Shown piece after piece: positions 17,600-25,906 of a stretch of DNA of 64,000 bases (the first letter of the stretch is position 1; each line of letters opens with the position of its first letter). Below the pieces are notes generated by a model. The model was given only the letters and a program-made list of their open reading frames with translations. It had not been told where the DNA came from and did no database searches. Origin of the DNA: Chryseobacterium geocarposphaerae (GTDB lineage: Bacteria; Bacteroidota; Bacteroidia; Flavobacteriales; Weeksellaceae); contig NZ_PGFD01000001.1 of assembly GCF_002797535.1 (NCBI RefSeq), forward strand, positions 1,054,001 through 1,118,000, given 5' to 3'. The position numbers and the translations under genes were made by a program.

Positions 17600-18409
17600 T
17601 TACAAAATGGATTCTCTAATTCTTGTCAGTTTTTGTAATAAATCTTCTAATAAATCAAGTCTTAACATATTGGCTCCATCAGATAAAGCGGTTTCCGGTG
17701 TTGGATGGGTTTCTATGAAAATTCCGTCTGCACCTACTGCAATTCCTGCTTTTGCAATGGTTTCGATAAGATCCGGTCTTCCTCCGGTAACCCCTGAACT
17801 TTGATTAGGCTGTTGTAAAGAATGCGTAACATCCAGAATAACCGGAGCATATTCTCTCATGGTAGGAATTCCTCTGTAATCTACGATCAGATCTGTATAT
17901 CCGAAAGAATTTCCTCTTTCAATGATCGCAACTCTAGGATTATCAGAGTCTGTCACTTTCTGAACCGCAAATTTCATAGATTCCGGAGAAAGGAATTGCC
18001 CTTTTTTCAGGCTCACACATTTTCCTGTTTTTGCTGCAGCCACCAAAAGATCAGTCTGACGAACCAAAAAAGCCGGGATCTGCAGAACATCTACATATTG
18101 AGCTGCCAAAGCAGCATGCTCGTTCTCGTGAATATCTGTTGTCGTTGGAATATTGAACGTTTCTCCAACTTTTTTAAGAATTTCCAAAGATTTTTCTTCG
18201 CCAATCGTTGTAAAAGAATCTACTCTACTTCTGTTGGCTTTTTTGAAACTTCCTTTAAAAATGTAGGGAATATTATATTTATTAGTCAATTCTACCACTT
18301 TTTCAGCAATTTTAAGTGCCATATCTTCGCCTTCAATAATACAAGGACCGGCAATAAGGAAAAAGTTTTTTGAATCTTTGTGATGAATATTATCTAAATA
18401 CTGAATCAT
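17600..18409 (-). CDS. kdsA: 3-deoxy-8-phosphooctulonate (KDO-8-P) synthase
   Basis: 269 residues, the normal length. Motifs: FFLIAGPCIIEGEDMALKIA at the N-terminus, YIFKGSFKKANRSR, TTTDIHE, the PEP-binding QIPAFLVRQTDLL, LKKGQFLSPESM, and the C-terminal DVTHSLQQPN and FIETHPTPETALSDG. It condenses phosphoenolpyruvate with D-arabinose-5-phosphate to KDO-8-phosphate, the first committed step of KDO synthesis for LPS core. The next cytoplasmic activating enzyme, KdsB, is at 37870-38592 in the same window but not in the same operon. Confidence 0.96.
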   Translation of the reverse strand: MIQYLDNIHHKDSKNFFLIAGPCIIEGEDMALKIAEKVVELTNKYNIPYIFKGSFKKANRSRVDSFTTIGEEKSLEILKKVGETFNIPTTTDIHENEHAALAAQYVDVLQIPAFLVRQTDLLVAAAKTGKCVSLKKGQFLSPESMKFAVQKVTDSDNPRVAIIERGNSFGYTDLIVDYRGIPTMREYAPVILDVTHSLQQPNQSSGVTGGRPDLIETIAKAGIAVGADGIFIETHPTPETALSDGANMLRLDLLEDLLQKLTRIRESIL

Positions 18410-18581
18410 TTTATTTTTTATTAAAAAGTTCAGTAAAAATACTGAGAAAGTTTCAGAATCGGAAATTATTTGAAAGCTTTAACGGACTATGATGACAATA
18501 GTTTTAGTCTTTTGGATCCTAGCTTAGTTAGCACAATATATTATAGAACATTTTTTATTCTCATCAATTACAAAATTTATT

Positions 18582-18926
18582 TCAAAAATACTGAATAAAT
18601 GATTGTATAACCGTATCATAAAAAATTGTTACAAAAAAAGCCATTGCCGAAAAAGAAATCACATAAATAGAATATTTGTTTAATTTAATAACTTCAATTA
18701 TAAATAAATGCACCAGATAAAGTAATAAATAATAGCCTGAAAATTTGATTAAATTTATTTTCAGCATATCAAAATCTGTGGCAAGAGAAACGATAAATGC
18801 AATTCCTAAAGCTCCCACGAAACAAGCTGCGAAACGCTCTAATATATTTGACGCTTTTGAAAAAACAAAGTAAAATAAGTTTGCGAAGGCAAACATCATC
18901 AAAAAGAAAATAAGACCTGCTAGCAT
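18582..18926 (-). CDS. Small hypothetical integral membrane protein
   Basis: 114 residues with four predicted membrane segments (about 1-22, 30-50, 58-80 and 85-108). No family is recognised. The start codon overlaps the stop of the preceding DUF1697 gene (TAATG arrangement), so the two are almost certainly translationally coupled. A 172-bp gap separates its stop from kdsA; I see no gene or strong hairpin in that gap. Confidence 0.65.
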   Translation of the reverse strand: MLAGLIFFLMMFAFANLFYFVFSKASNILERFAACFVGALGIAFIVSLATDFDMLKINLIKFSGYYLLLYLVHLFIIEVIKLNKYSIYVISFSAMAFFVTIFYDTVIQSFIQYF

Positions 18927-19450
18927 TAAAATTTCTTTAAAATCTTTTCAAAAGTATTAATATTTCTGCTGGTAAACTGATCTTTCAAACTTTTCTTTCC
19001 TAAAATCTTTCCAAAAGTAGAATCTAAAGTATTACCTTTCGGAACCTGCCAGTAAAAGATATTATTTACAATTTTAGCATCTTCATCGTCTGCTTTTGCG
19101 GCATTTTCAAATTCCTGCATCAGAACTTTTTCAACACCATCGTTTCCGACAAAAGTATAGGAATGAAGATTTTCATCTTTTCCAAAAGGGTTTCCGTTCC
19201 AGAAGCTTTCTATTTCTTCCTGGGTTTTGATGAATAAATAAGCTTCATAAGAAAAATGATCAGACATTGCTTTTTCCAGAATTTTCTTTAATTCATCGGC
19301 TTTTTTATCTGATGAAAAAACAATATTCCCGGAAGCCAAAATAGAAGCCACATCGTTCATTCCGGCATCTTTAAACACTTGGCAAACTTCTGCCATTTTC
19401 ATATTGGTTCCTTTTACATTGACTCCGCGGAGAAAAGCACAGTATTTCAT
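18926..19450 (-). CDS. DUF1697 domain-containing protein
   Basis: 174-residue cytoplasmic protein. It starts MKYCAFLRGVNVKGTNMKMA, matching the DUF1697 signature (Y-x-A-L/F-L-R-G-I/V-N-V-G/K), and continues with DAGMNDVASILASGNIVFSS, the second conserved block. The fold is of unknown function. It is likely the first gene of a two-gene unit with the small membrane protein, sharing one base. Confidence 0.88.
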   Translation of the reverse strand: MKYCAFLRGVNVKGTNMKMAEVCQVFKDAGMNDVASILASGNIVFSSDKKADELKKILEKAMSDHFSYEAYLFIKTQEEIESFWNGNPFGKDENLHSYTFVGNDGVEKVLMQEFENAAKADDEDAKIVNNIFYWQVPKGNTLDSTFGKILGKKSLKDQFTSRNINTFEKILKKF

Positions 19451-19497
19451 GATTATTTAATTCGTTAAACTGTTAATTTGTTAAGTCGGAGATTATA

Positions 19498-20991
19498 TTA
19501 TTTAATTTTTTCATATAAATTATAATCTGTTCCGGACGGTTTTAAATGATAAATTTTTTCAAGAATTTTATTCTGGCTGTTTAAATGATCTTTAATCCTG
19601 AATTCCTTTAAAAGCCTATAATGTGTTTTATAATAATCAGCATCTTTTTCGGTAAACAGATCTTTATAAGAAAGCAAGTATTTAGGTTTTCTTTTCTTTA
19701 CGGTATTGATCCAGTAATTCGTTTTATCTTTCTTAATTTCTTCCTGAATCTGCTTATCAACCAACCCTACTTCATCAATTGTTTTTAGTCCGGAGAAGTA
19801 AGGGATATAACCGGCAGGCTCAAGCAAAATCCATTGTTTTTTATCTTTTTCATATAAATCCAGATAAAGTCCAATCGATCTTCTGTAGTTCCATTCTCCG
19901 TTTCCTGTTGCAATAGAATGTACAGTCTGAAAAGCTAACATTGGAAGGATATAAAAAACAATAAGGGCACTCAGCCAAAGGTTTCTTTTTTGTTTCTGCT
20001 CCAATACAAATATGAAAACCGGAACAAAAAGCAGAATCTGGGGAACCCAATAGTACCAATCGAACAGACTTTTCTGAGAAAGAAAAATAATTTGTTTCAT
20101 CCAGGCAAAAATGAAAATCATCCACAAGAATTTATTTCTTTGTGTCTGTTCTTTCTGTCTTATGATAAAGATGAAACATACAATTTCAAAAGCAGCTACA
20201 ACAATGGTAAAAGGATTGAAATCTCCGGGTAATTTAAGCATTCCCCAAAAGTTACCATAGTTTAGCCTGAAGTAATCCCAGGTTTGTTGAAAAGTAAAAT
20301 TATTGTCATAGCGCAACTTCTTAGCTACAATAGTATTGTTGATCAGCTCTCCGAAATAAAACCAGTTAAAAGCCAATGCGATACTGATTCCTAAAATTCC
20401 TCCTAAAACATAGCTCCATTTTATCTTACGGTTCCAAAAAGTATCGACCAGAAAAACAATTCCTAAGAAAATAGCAGAATCTATTCTTGTGAATAAAATT
20501 AGGGCCGGTAAAATGAATAAAGCCCATTTTTTCTCTTTTTTAAAGCCATAATACAGCAAAGCCATTTCTAAAAAGAACAGAATTCCATATTCCATTCCTA
20601 AAATAGAAATCTTTATAGAAGACGGAAGAATCCCAAAAAGAAAAATAAAGATGGCTTTATGCCAAGGATTTTTAAAAAGCAGATGAGAAAGAAACAAGCT
20701 TCCTACTGTAAACAATACGGTATTAAAAATAAGTAATGGCTCTATAAAGTTTTCTTTCCCGAAAATAAGATTGAAAAAATAGGATACAAAAACATATAGA
20801 TGAGTCGTAGAGGCCGAGATCTTAGTTGCACCATTAAACCCTATAACTCCATAATCCATAAGGTTTTGCGCCACTCTCCAGGTAATAAAAGCGTCTTCCT
20901 GAATATGATGGGTAAGCAAAAAATATAATTTTACAATAATTGCAAGAAAAAGAGCATAAACGGGAAGGTTTTTATTTTGAGATTCAGCCAT
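19498..20991 (-). CDS. GT-C fold membrane glycosyltransferase-like protein
   Basis: 497 residues with about ten to twelve membrane segments in the first 360 residues and a soluble C-terminal part (about 370-497). The first loop carries THHIQEDAFITWRVAQNL; the acidic pair after the first helix is the usual catalytic signature of GT-C enzymes that use polyprenyl-phosphate sugars. The overall form resembles ArnT/AftB-like proteins. Substrate is unknown. It sits between DUF1697 and the DUF2723 gene, a second GT-C family, on the same strand. A consensus promoter lies 20 bases upstream. Confidence 0.7.
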   Translation of the reverse strand: MAESQNKNLPVYALFLAIIVKLYFLLTHHIQEDAFITWRVAQNLMDYGVIGFNGATKISASTTHLYVFVSYFFNLIFGKENFIEPLLIFNTVLFTVGSLFLSHLLFKNPWHKAIFIFLFGILPSSIKISILGMEYGILFFLEMALLYYGFKKEKKWALFILPALILFTRIDSAIFLGIVFLVDTFWNRKIKWSYVLGGILGISIALAFNWFYFGELINNTIVAKKLRYDNNFTFQQTWDYFRLNYGNFWGMLKLPGDFNPFTIVVAAFEIVCFIFIIRQKEQTQRNKFLWMIFIFAWMKQIIFLSQKSLFDWYYWVPQILLFVPVFIFVLEQKQKRNLWLSALIVFYILPMLAFQTVHSIATGNGEWNYRRSIGLYLDLYEKDKKQWILLEPAGYIPYFSGLKTIDEVGLVDKQIQEEIKKDKTNYWINTVKKRKPKYLLSYKDLFTEKDADYYKTHYRLLKEFRIKDHLNSQNKILEKIYHLKPSGTDYNLYEKIK

Positions 20992-21010
20992 TATGTATTT
21001 TTAATTGAGA

Positions 21011-21018
21011 CAAAGATA
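21011..21018 (-). promoter_or_regulatory. -7 promoter element TATCTTTG for the GT-C gene
   Basis: Plus strand CAAAGATA is the reverse complement of TATCTTTG, an exact TAnnTTTG match, 19 bases before the ATG at 20991. It lies just past the terminator of the upstream DUF2723 gene, so the GT-C gene starts its own transcript. Confidence 0.7.
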
Positions 21019-21049
21019 ATTTTAAAATTTCTGAATATCAACAAATAAA

Positions 21050-21073
21050 AAAACGGAACCAAAGTTCCGTTTT
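21050..21073 (-). terminator. Terminator of the DUF2723 gene
   Basis: Perfect 10-bp stem AAAACGGAAC / GTTCCGTTTT, loop CAAA, with a minus-strand T-run, eight bases past the stop. Confidence 0.9.
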
Positions 21074-21080
21074 AATAATA

Positions 21081-24000
21081 TTATTGGGTTGCTTTTATAA
21101 TCGCATTGGTAATCTGTTCTTCTTTTTCTTTAGAATAAGTGGAATCATAGGGTTCCATTACATCGAATAAATACTGATAGAACGGTGTTATCTTTTGTAC
21201 TTTTTCAGATTCTCTCATTGCTTTTTCTTTACCCATTTCTTTAAGGTTTTCTACAAATCTGTTGAATCTGCTGTCAATAGGTTCTATTGATTTTACCAGA
21301 TAATTATAAGCTTTATCTTTTTGTCCTGTTTTTCTATATCCGTCAGTAACCGCTGAAACTACCAGTGCATACTCCATAGGCTTGCTTCGCATTTCCCTGC
21401 CTATCAGTTTCTGGTCATGAGGACTTAGCTTCAGGTAATATTCGTATTCTTCAAAGATTCCTTTTTTAAGCACATCTGCCAGCTTCAATGCTTTTTGCTC
21501 CTGCCCTGCAACAACATATCCGTATACTATAGAGCTTAATGAACGAGGGTCATTGTATTTTTCTGCAGGAATTTCTTTTGCAGCGAGATCCAGCAGTTCC
21601 AGAGCTTTTGCTTTTTGACCGCTTAAAGCCAATGCTGCAGCTGCTCTACCTGCAGAGCTTCTGTAACCAATAATATTTGAAGTAGCCGTTTCATCAAAAT
21701 GAGTATTCAGATCTTTGAAATTACCCCATCTGTAATTTTTAACTACGTTATAAAGTGAATTTCCGTCTACTCTTCCTAAGTCTCCATCTGCAGTTGGAGG
21801 TGTATGAATCGGAATTAATCTATAGCTAAATCCGTCAAACTGTAAATATTCATCAAGATAAAAAATATTCTCACTGTCATAGATTCCTCCTGAAGAGAAG
21901 CTTATCGGTCTTTTCCAGTCAAAGTTCGCAAGAACGTCAAGCATTATCAGGTTACTCTTATACAATGTATTTGCTTTATAATCAATCATAATCTGATTCG
22001 CTACATTTGGAAGATCTGATGCGTTGATGATTCCTGCTTTTACCGCATTTTCCTTATTGACAGGCAAAATAAATTTGGTTACCGGAAGGATATTATATTT
22101 CTCATATTTCTCTTCTCCAAAGTACATTTTCAACAATTCATCTTTTTCAGGTGATTTCATTTTAATGAAGTTAAGAGCTTCTTTCAATGTTATAGAATCC
22201 TGTATAAGGTACTTTCTGAATGACTGGAATTCTGTTTCCGGAGCTCCCTGCTGTTTTAACATTGAGAAAACACCTTCCCAATCTTCTTTCTTCATCAGAT
22301 AGATCTGATCATTCACACCGTCTCTGTAATCATCATGAGTAAGGATACCCGGAATTCCTGCTGCATTGTACGTTCTTCTTTTTACCTGATCCAAATTCCA
22401 AGGAGTGGATGCTAAAGTAAAGTTAACCACTTTCACATCATCACGGAATCTTTCCGTCTCCTGAATCGCCCAAACCGGATAGGTATCATTGTCTCCGTAC
22501 ACGAATAAAATATCATTTTTAGGTAAAGACTTTAAAATTGAATATCCATAATCGTAAGAAGTATACCTGTTGTGTCTGTTGTGTACATTATAATTCTGGA
22601 AGCCCATCATAAAAGGAACTCCTAATAATACTACACCTGCAACAATATTTGCCGCGTTAGATTTTACTTTAGACTGTAACAGCCAAAGAATAGCTCCGGC
22701 TCCCAGACCAATCCATATGGCAAAAACATAGAATGAGCCTACCATCGCATAATCTCTTTCCCTTGGCTCAAAAGGTTTCACTCCCGTGTAGAAAATAATC
22801 CCTACACTCATTAAGATAAAGATAGAAAGCATCGCATAGAATCTTCCGAAATCCCTGTTTAATTGGAAAAAGAACCCAATCAACCCTAGAATTAAAGGTA
22901 AGAAGAAGAACTTAACGGTACTTTCATTTTTATATTTTGCAGGCATTGCTTCCTGATTTCCCCACATTGCATCATCAATAAAAGAGATTCCGGAGATCCA
23001 GTTTCCTCTTGTATTTTCAGTGCTTCCTTCTAAGTCATTCTGTCTTCCTACAAAATTCCAGAATAAATATCTTACAAAATAATATCCGTTTTGGAAAGTA
23101 ATAAAGTAATCCATATTCTGAGCCAATGAAGGCTTCTGAACATTAATCAAATCATAAGGCTTTACTTTAAGATAATCTGATGCGGTGATCGTTCCGTCTT
23201 CATATTTTGCTCTTAATTCTTCAAAAATCTGTTTTGCCTGAGGATCATCAGCAATATCTGCGTTGTCATAGTTGAACGTAAAATCAGGCGCTCCATACAT
23301 AGAAATATAGTTAGCCATTACCTGCTTGTCTTCACTAAACATTCTCGGCATTAAGCTTACATGTGACTTGTTAAAGACATAATTGAATCTGTCTCCTGTT
23401 TTTCTGTATGTTCCGGTTTTTTCATCTTTTTCGTAGATATCACCTGTTTTTACAGTTTTAAAGCTTCCGTCCTCATTTTTTTCAATTCCTTTCGCATCTA
23501 AAAATGCAGTATAGTTCTGTCCATAAATTGTTGGCCAGTCACCATATTGTTCCCTGTTATAATAATCCAACATACCGATTGCTGTATCTGGATCATTAAG
23601 GTTCATTGGCGGATTTGCATTGGCTCTGATCGGGATTACCATCCAGCAGGAAAATCCTATAATCATATATACTACAGACAATGCGATGGTTTGAAATACA
23701 TTTCTTTTTGATTTTCTCGCATATTTGATCAGGAAATAACAAATGGCAACCATTAAGATAAATGCAACGATAGTTCCTGAGTGGAAAGGAAGTCCTAATC
23801 CGTTTACAAAGAAGATCTCAAGTCTTCCGAACATCGTCATGATCAATGGGAAAATAATTTTGAAAACGATAATTAAAATTCCCAAAGTAATTAAGTTAGC
23901 CCAGATAAAATTCTTCCAGGTAAACTTATAGTTTCTTGCATAATACACTAAACAAACTGCCGGAATTGCCAGCATACACATCATATGCACTCCTACAGAA

Positions 24001-24566
24001 AGACCAAGGATGAAGAAAATAAGAATAATCCATCTTTCACTGGCAGCATCTTTATATTCATTCTCCCATTTAGTAATCAACCAAACCAGTAAAGCAATAA
24101 ACATAGAAGCCATAGAATATACTTCACCTTCTACAGCAGAAAACCAGAATGTATCTGAAAAAGTAAAGCATAAAGCACCTACAGCTCCTGCAAAAAGTAT
24201 AGAAATTTCCTGGTGTTTAGTTACTTCCTCAAAATCTTTGTTCAGAAGTCTTCTTACCAAATGAGTGATCGTCCAGAACAAAAACAAAATTGTAAATGCA
24301 CTGAATAATGCAGACATTCCATTAATAACAATTGAATAATTTTCACCATTTCCAAAAGCAAAAATAGCTGCCACAGCACCCACGATCTGGAACAATGCTG
24401 CTCCCGGTGCGTGTGTTACTTCCAGCTTTACTGCCGAAGAAATATACTCCCCACAATCCCAAAAACTAAAATTGGGCTCTATGGTCGAAAGGTAAGTGAA
24501 AAATGCAATGACAAAAATCACCCATCCGAGAAGGGTGTTCCATTGCCTAAAAGTCCAGTTTTTCAT
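21081..24566 (-). CDS. DUF2723 family protein O-mannosyltransferase-like membrane protein
   Basis: 1161 residues. The N-terminal ~350 residues form a GT-C-like membrane domain starting LSTIEPNFSFWDCGEYISSA: the WDCGE element is the DUF2723 hallmark (TMEM260-like, annotated as protein O-mannosyltransferase). A second set of membrane helices lies at about 525-680. After it comes a soluble region with SLPKNDILFVYGDNDTYPVW, and the last ~200 residues carry TPR-like helices (ALALSGQKAKALELLDLAAK). Likely role: transfer of lipid-linked sugar to exported proteins; this follows from the family and has not been shown for this gene. Single-gene unit. Confidence 0.85.
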   Translation of the reverse strand: MKNWTFRQWNTLLGWVIFVIAFFTYLSTIEPNFSFWDCGEYISSAVKLEVTHAPGAALFQIVGAVAAIFAFGNGENYSIVINGMSALFSAFTILFLFWTITHLVRRLLNKDFEEVTKHQEISILFAGAVGALCFTFSDTFWFSAVEGEVYSMASMFIALLVWLITKWENEYKDAASERWIILIFFILGLSVGVHMMCMLAIPAVCLVYYARNYKFTWKNFIWANLITLGILIIVFKIIFPLIMTMFGRLEIFFVNGLGLPFHSGTIVAFILMVAICYFLIKYARKSKRNVFQTIALSVVYMIIGFSCWMVIPIRANANPPMNLNDPDTAIGMLDYYNREQYGDWPTIYGQNYTAFLDAKGIEKNEDGSFKTVKTGDIYEKDEKTGTYRKTGDRFNYVFNKSHVSLMPRMFSEDKQVMANYISMYGAPDFTFNYDNADIADDPQAKQIFEELRAKYEDGTITASDYLKVKPYDLINVQKPSLAQNMDYFITFQNGYYFVRYLFWNFVGRQNDLEGSTENTRGNWISGISFIDDAMWGNQEAMPAKYKNESTVKFFFLPLILGLIGFFFQLNRDFGRFYAMLSIFILMSVGIIFYTGVKPFEPRERDYAMVGSFYVFAIWIGLGAGAILWLLQSKVKSNAANIVAGVVLLGVPFMMGFQNYNVHNRHNRYTSYDYGYSILKSLPKNDILFVYGDNDTYPVWAIQETERFRDDVKVVNFTLASTPWNLDQVKRRTYNAAGIPGILTHDDYRDGVNDQIYLMKKEDWEGVFSMLKQQGAPETEFQSFRKYLIQDSITLKEALNFIKMKSPEKDELLKMYFGEEKYEKYNILPVTKFILPVNKENAVKAGIINASDLPNVANQIMIDYKANTLYKSNLIMLDVLANFDWKRPISFSSGGIYDSENIFYLDEYLQFDGFSYRLIPIHTPPTADGDLGRVDGNSLYNVVKNYRWGNFKDLNTHFDETATSNIIGYRSSAGRAAAALALSGQKAKALELLDLAAKEIPAEKYNDPRSLSSIVYGYVVAGQEQKALKLADVLKKGIFEEYEYYLKLSPHDQKLIGREMRSKPMEYALVVSAVTDGYRKTGQKDKAYNYLVKSIEPIDSRFNRFVENLKEMGKEKAMRESEKVQKITPFYQYLFDVMEPYDSTYSKEKEEQITNAIIKATQ

Positions 24567-24751
24567 AGTATAAAATCAATTATGCGAAAATAGCGTTTTT
24601 TAGATCATTCTATGGGGATTTTAACAAAATTTAAAAATTTTGGCGTAGTATTTGCCAAGTCTCTATAGTAAAAATTACAAAATAAAAATATTTTTTTATT
24701 TAATCAATAGTTTGAAACCCAACAAAAGTTTAAAAATTATTTATTTTTTTG

Positions 24752-24759
24752 TATTTTTG
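24752..24759 (+). promoter_or_regulatory. -7 promoter element TATTTTTG
   Basis: TAnnTTTG match 30 bases before the ATG of the cysteine-synthase-like gene. The rest of the 223-bp intergenic region (24567-24789) is A/T-rich, with no other recognisable feature. Confidence 0.65.
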
Positions 24760-24789
24760 CCGTCAGATTTTTATTGAAAATAACAAATA

Positions 24790-25827
24790 ATGAGTAATGT
24801 TTACGATAATATCCTTGGCCTAATAGGAAACACTCCTATGGTGAAGCTTAATACTGTTACAAAAGATATTCCTGCAACCGTTTATGCCAAGTTAGAATCA
24901 TATAATCCTGGACATTCCACTAAAGATAGAATTGCACTTCACATTATAGAAAACGCTGAGAAAAAAGGCTTATTAAAAGAAGATTCTGTAGTTGTAGAAA
25001 CTACTTCCGGAAATACAGGTTTTTCTATTGCAATGGTCTGCATCATTAAAGGATATAAATGTATACTTGCTGTAAGTGATAAGACAAAGCCGGAAAAAAT
25101 AGCTTATCTGAAAGCACTTGGAGCTACAGTTTATATATGTCCTGCCAATGTTCCAGCAGATGATCCAAGATCTTATTATGAAGTTGCTAAAAGAATCGCT
25201 TCAGAAACACCAAATTCAGTTTACATCAATCAATATTTTAATGAGCTAAATATTGATGCCCATTACCAAACTACCGGACCTGAAATTTGGGAGCAGACAG
25301 GAGGTAAGATCACTCACCTTTTTGCCTGCACTGGAACTGGTGGAACTTTATCGGGATCAGCAAAATTCTTGAAAGAGAAAAATCCTGATATCAAGGTGAT
25401 CGGTGTTGATGCCGACGGTTCTATTCTCAAAAGCTATCATGAGACAGGTGAGATTCATAAAGAAGATGTTCACCCTTATCAGATCGAAGGAATGGGAAAA
25501 AATTTAATTCCTTCTGCCCTGCTTTTTGATAAAATAGATGAATTTGTAAGAGTAAACGATGAAATGTCTGCTTACAGAACCCGTGAAATAGCTTTAAAAG
25601 AAGCGATTATGGGAGGTTATACTACAGGAGCAGTTACTCAGGCATTAATGCAATACGCACAATCTCATGAGTTTTCTGAAAACGATATCATTGTTTTAAT
25701 ATATCCTGATCATGGGTCTAGATACATTACCAAAGTGTATAGTGACAAATGGATGGCAGAACAGGGATTTGTAAACAACTGTGTTCATAATTACGATGAA
25801 GTTTTCAAAACGGAATTCATCAAATAA
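24790..25827 (+). CDS. PLP-dependent cysteine/cystathionine synthase family; candidate cysteate synthase
   Basis: 345 residues, fold type II PLP. Motifs: LIGNTPMVKLN at the N-terminus, the PLP lysine in NPGHSTKDRIA, the substrate loop ETTSGNTGFSIA, the phosphate-binding glycine loop ACTGTGGTLSG, and a C-terminal LIYPDHGSRYITKVYSDKWM close to cystathionine beta-synthases. It lacks heme and CBS regulatory domains. The family makes cysteine, cystathionine or, in flavobacterial sulfonolipid synthesis, cysteate from an activated serine and sulfite. The next gene is a serine-palmitoyltransferase-like enzyme, so I favour the cysteate role. Plain cysteine synthase is the alternative. Confidence 0.85.
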   Translation: MSNVYDNILGLIGNTPMVKLNTVTKDIPATVYAKLESYNPGHSTKDRIALHIIENAEKKGLLKEDSVVVETTSGNTGFSIAMVCIIKGYKCILAVSDKTKPEKIAYLKALGATVYICPANVPADDPRSYYEVAKRIASETPNSVYINQYFNELNIDAHYQTTGPEIWEQTGGKITHLFACTGTGGTLSGSAKFLKEKNPDIKVIGVDADGSILKSYHETGEIHKEDVHPYQIEGMGKNLIPSALLFDKIDEFVRVNDEMSAYRTREIALKEAIMGGYTTGAVTQALMQYAQSHEFSENDIIVLIYPDHGSRYITKVYSDKWMAEQGFVNNCVHNYDEVFKTEFIK

Positions 25828-25852
25828 AAAGAAATAAATTTATTATACAAAT

Positions 25853-25883
25853 AAAGCCTTTTTTGTAGATCACAAAAGGCTTT
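25853..25883 (+). terminator. Hairpin terminator between the two lipid-pathway genes
   Basis: Stem AAAGCCTTTT / AAAAGGCTTT around an 11-base loop, followed by T residues, in the 79-base gap between the synthase stop (25827) and the acyltransferase start (25907). It should reduce read-through, and I see no clear promoter after it. Confidence 0.75.
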
Positions 25884-25906
25884 TTTACTTAAAAATTACT
25901 AATAAA

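Noticed and set aside
17822..18373. 183-residue plus-strand frame opposite kdsA
   Set aside because: Antisense to a well-supported kdsA; composition (many Phe, Cys, Arg) is typical of a reverse-frame artefact.
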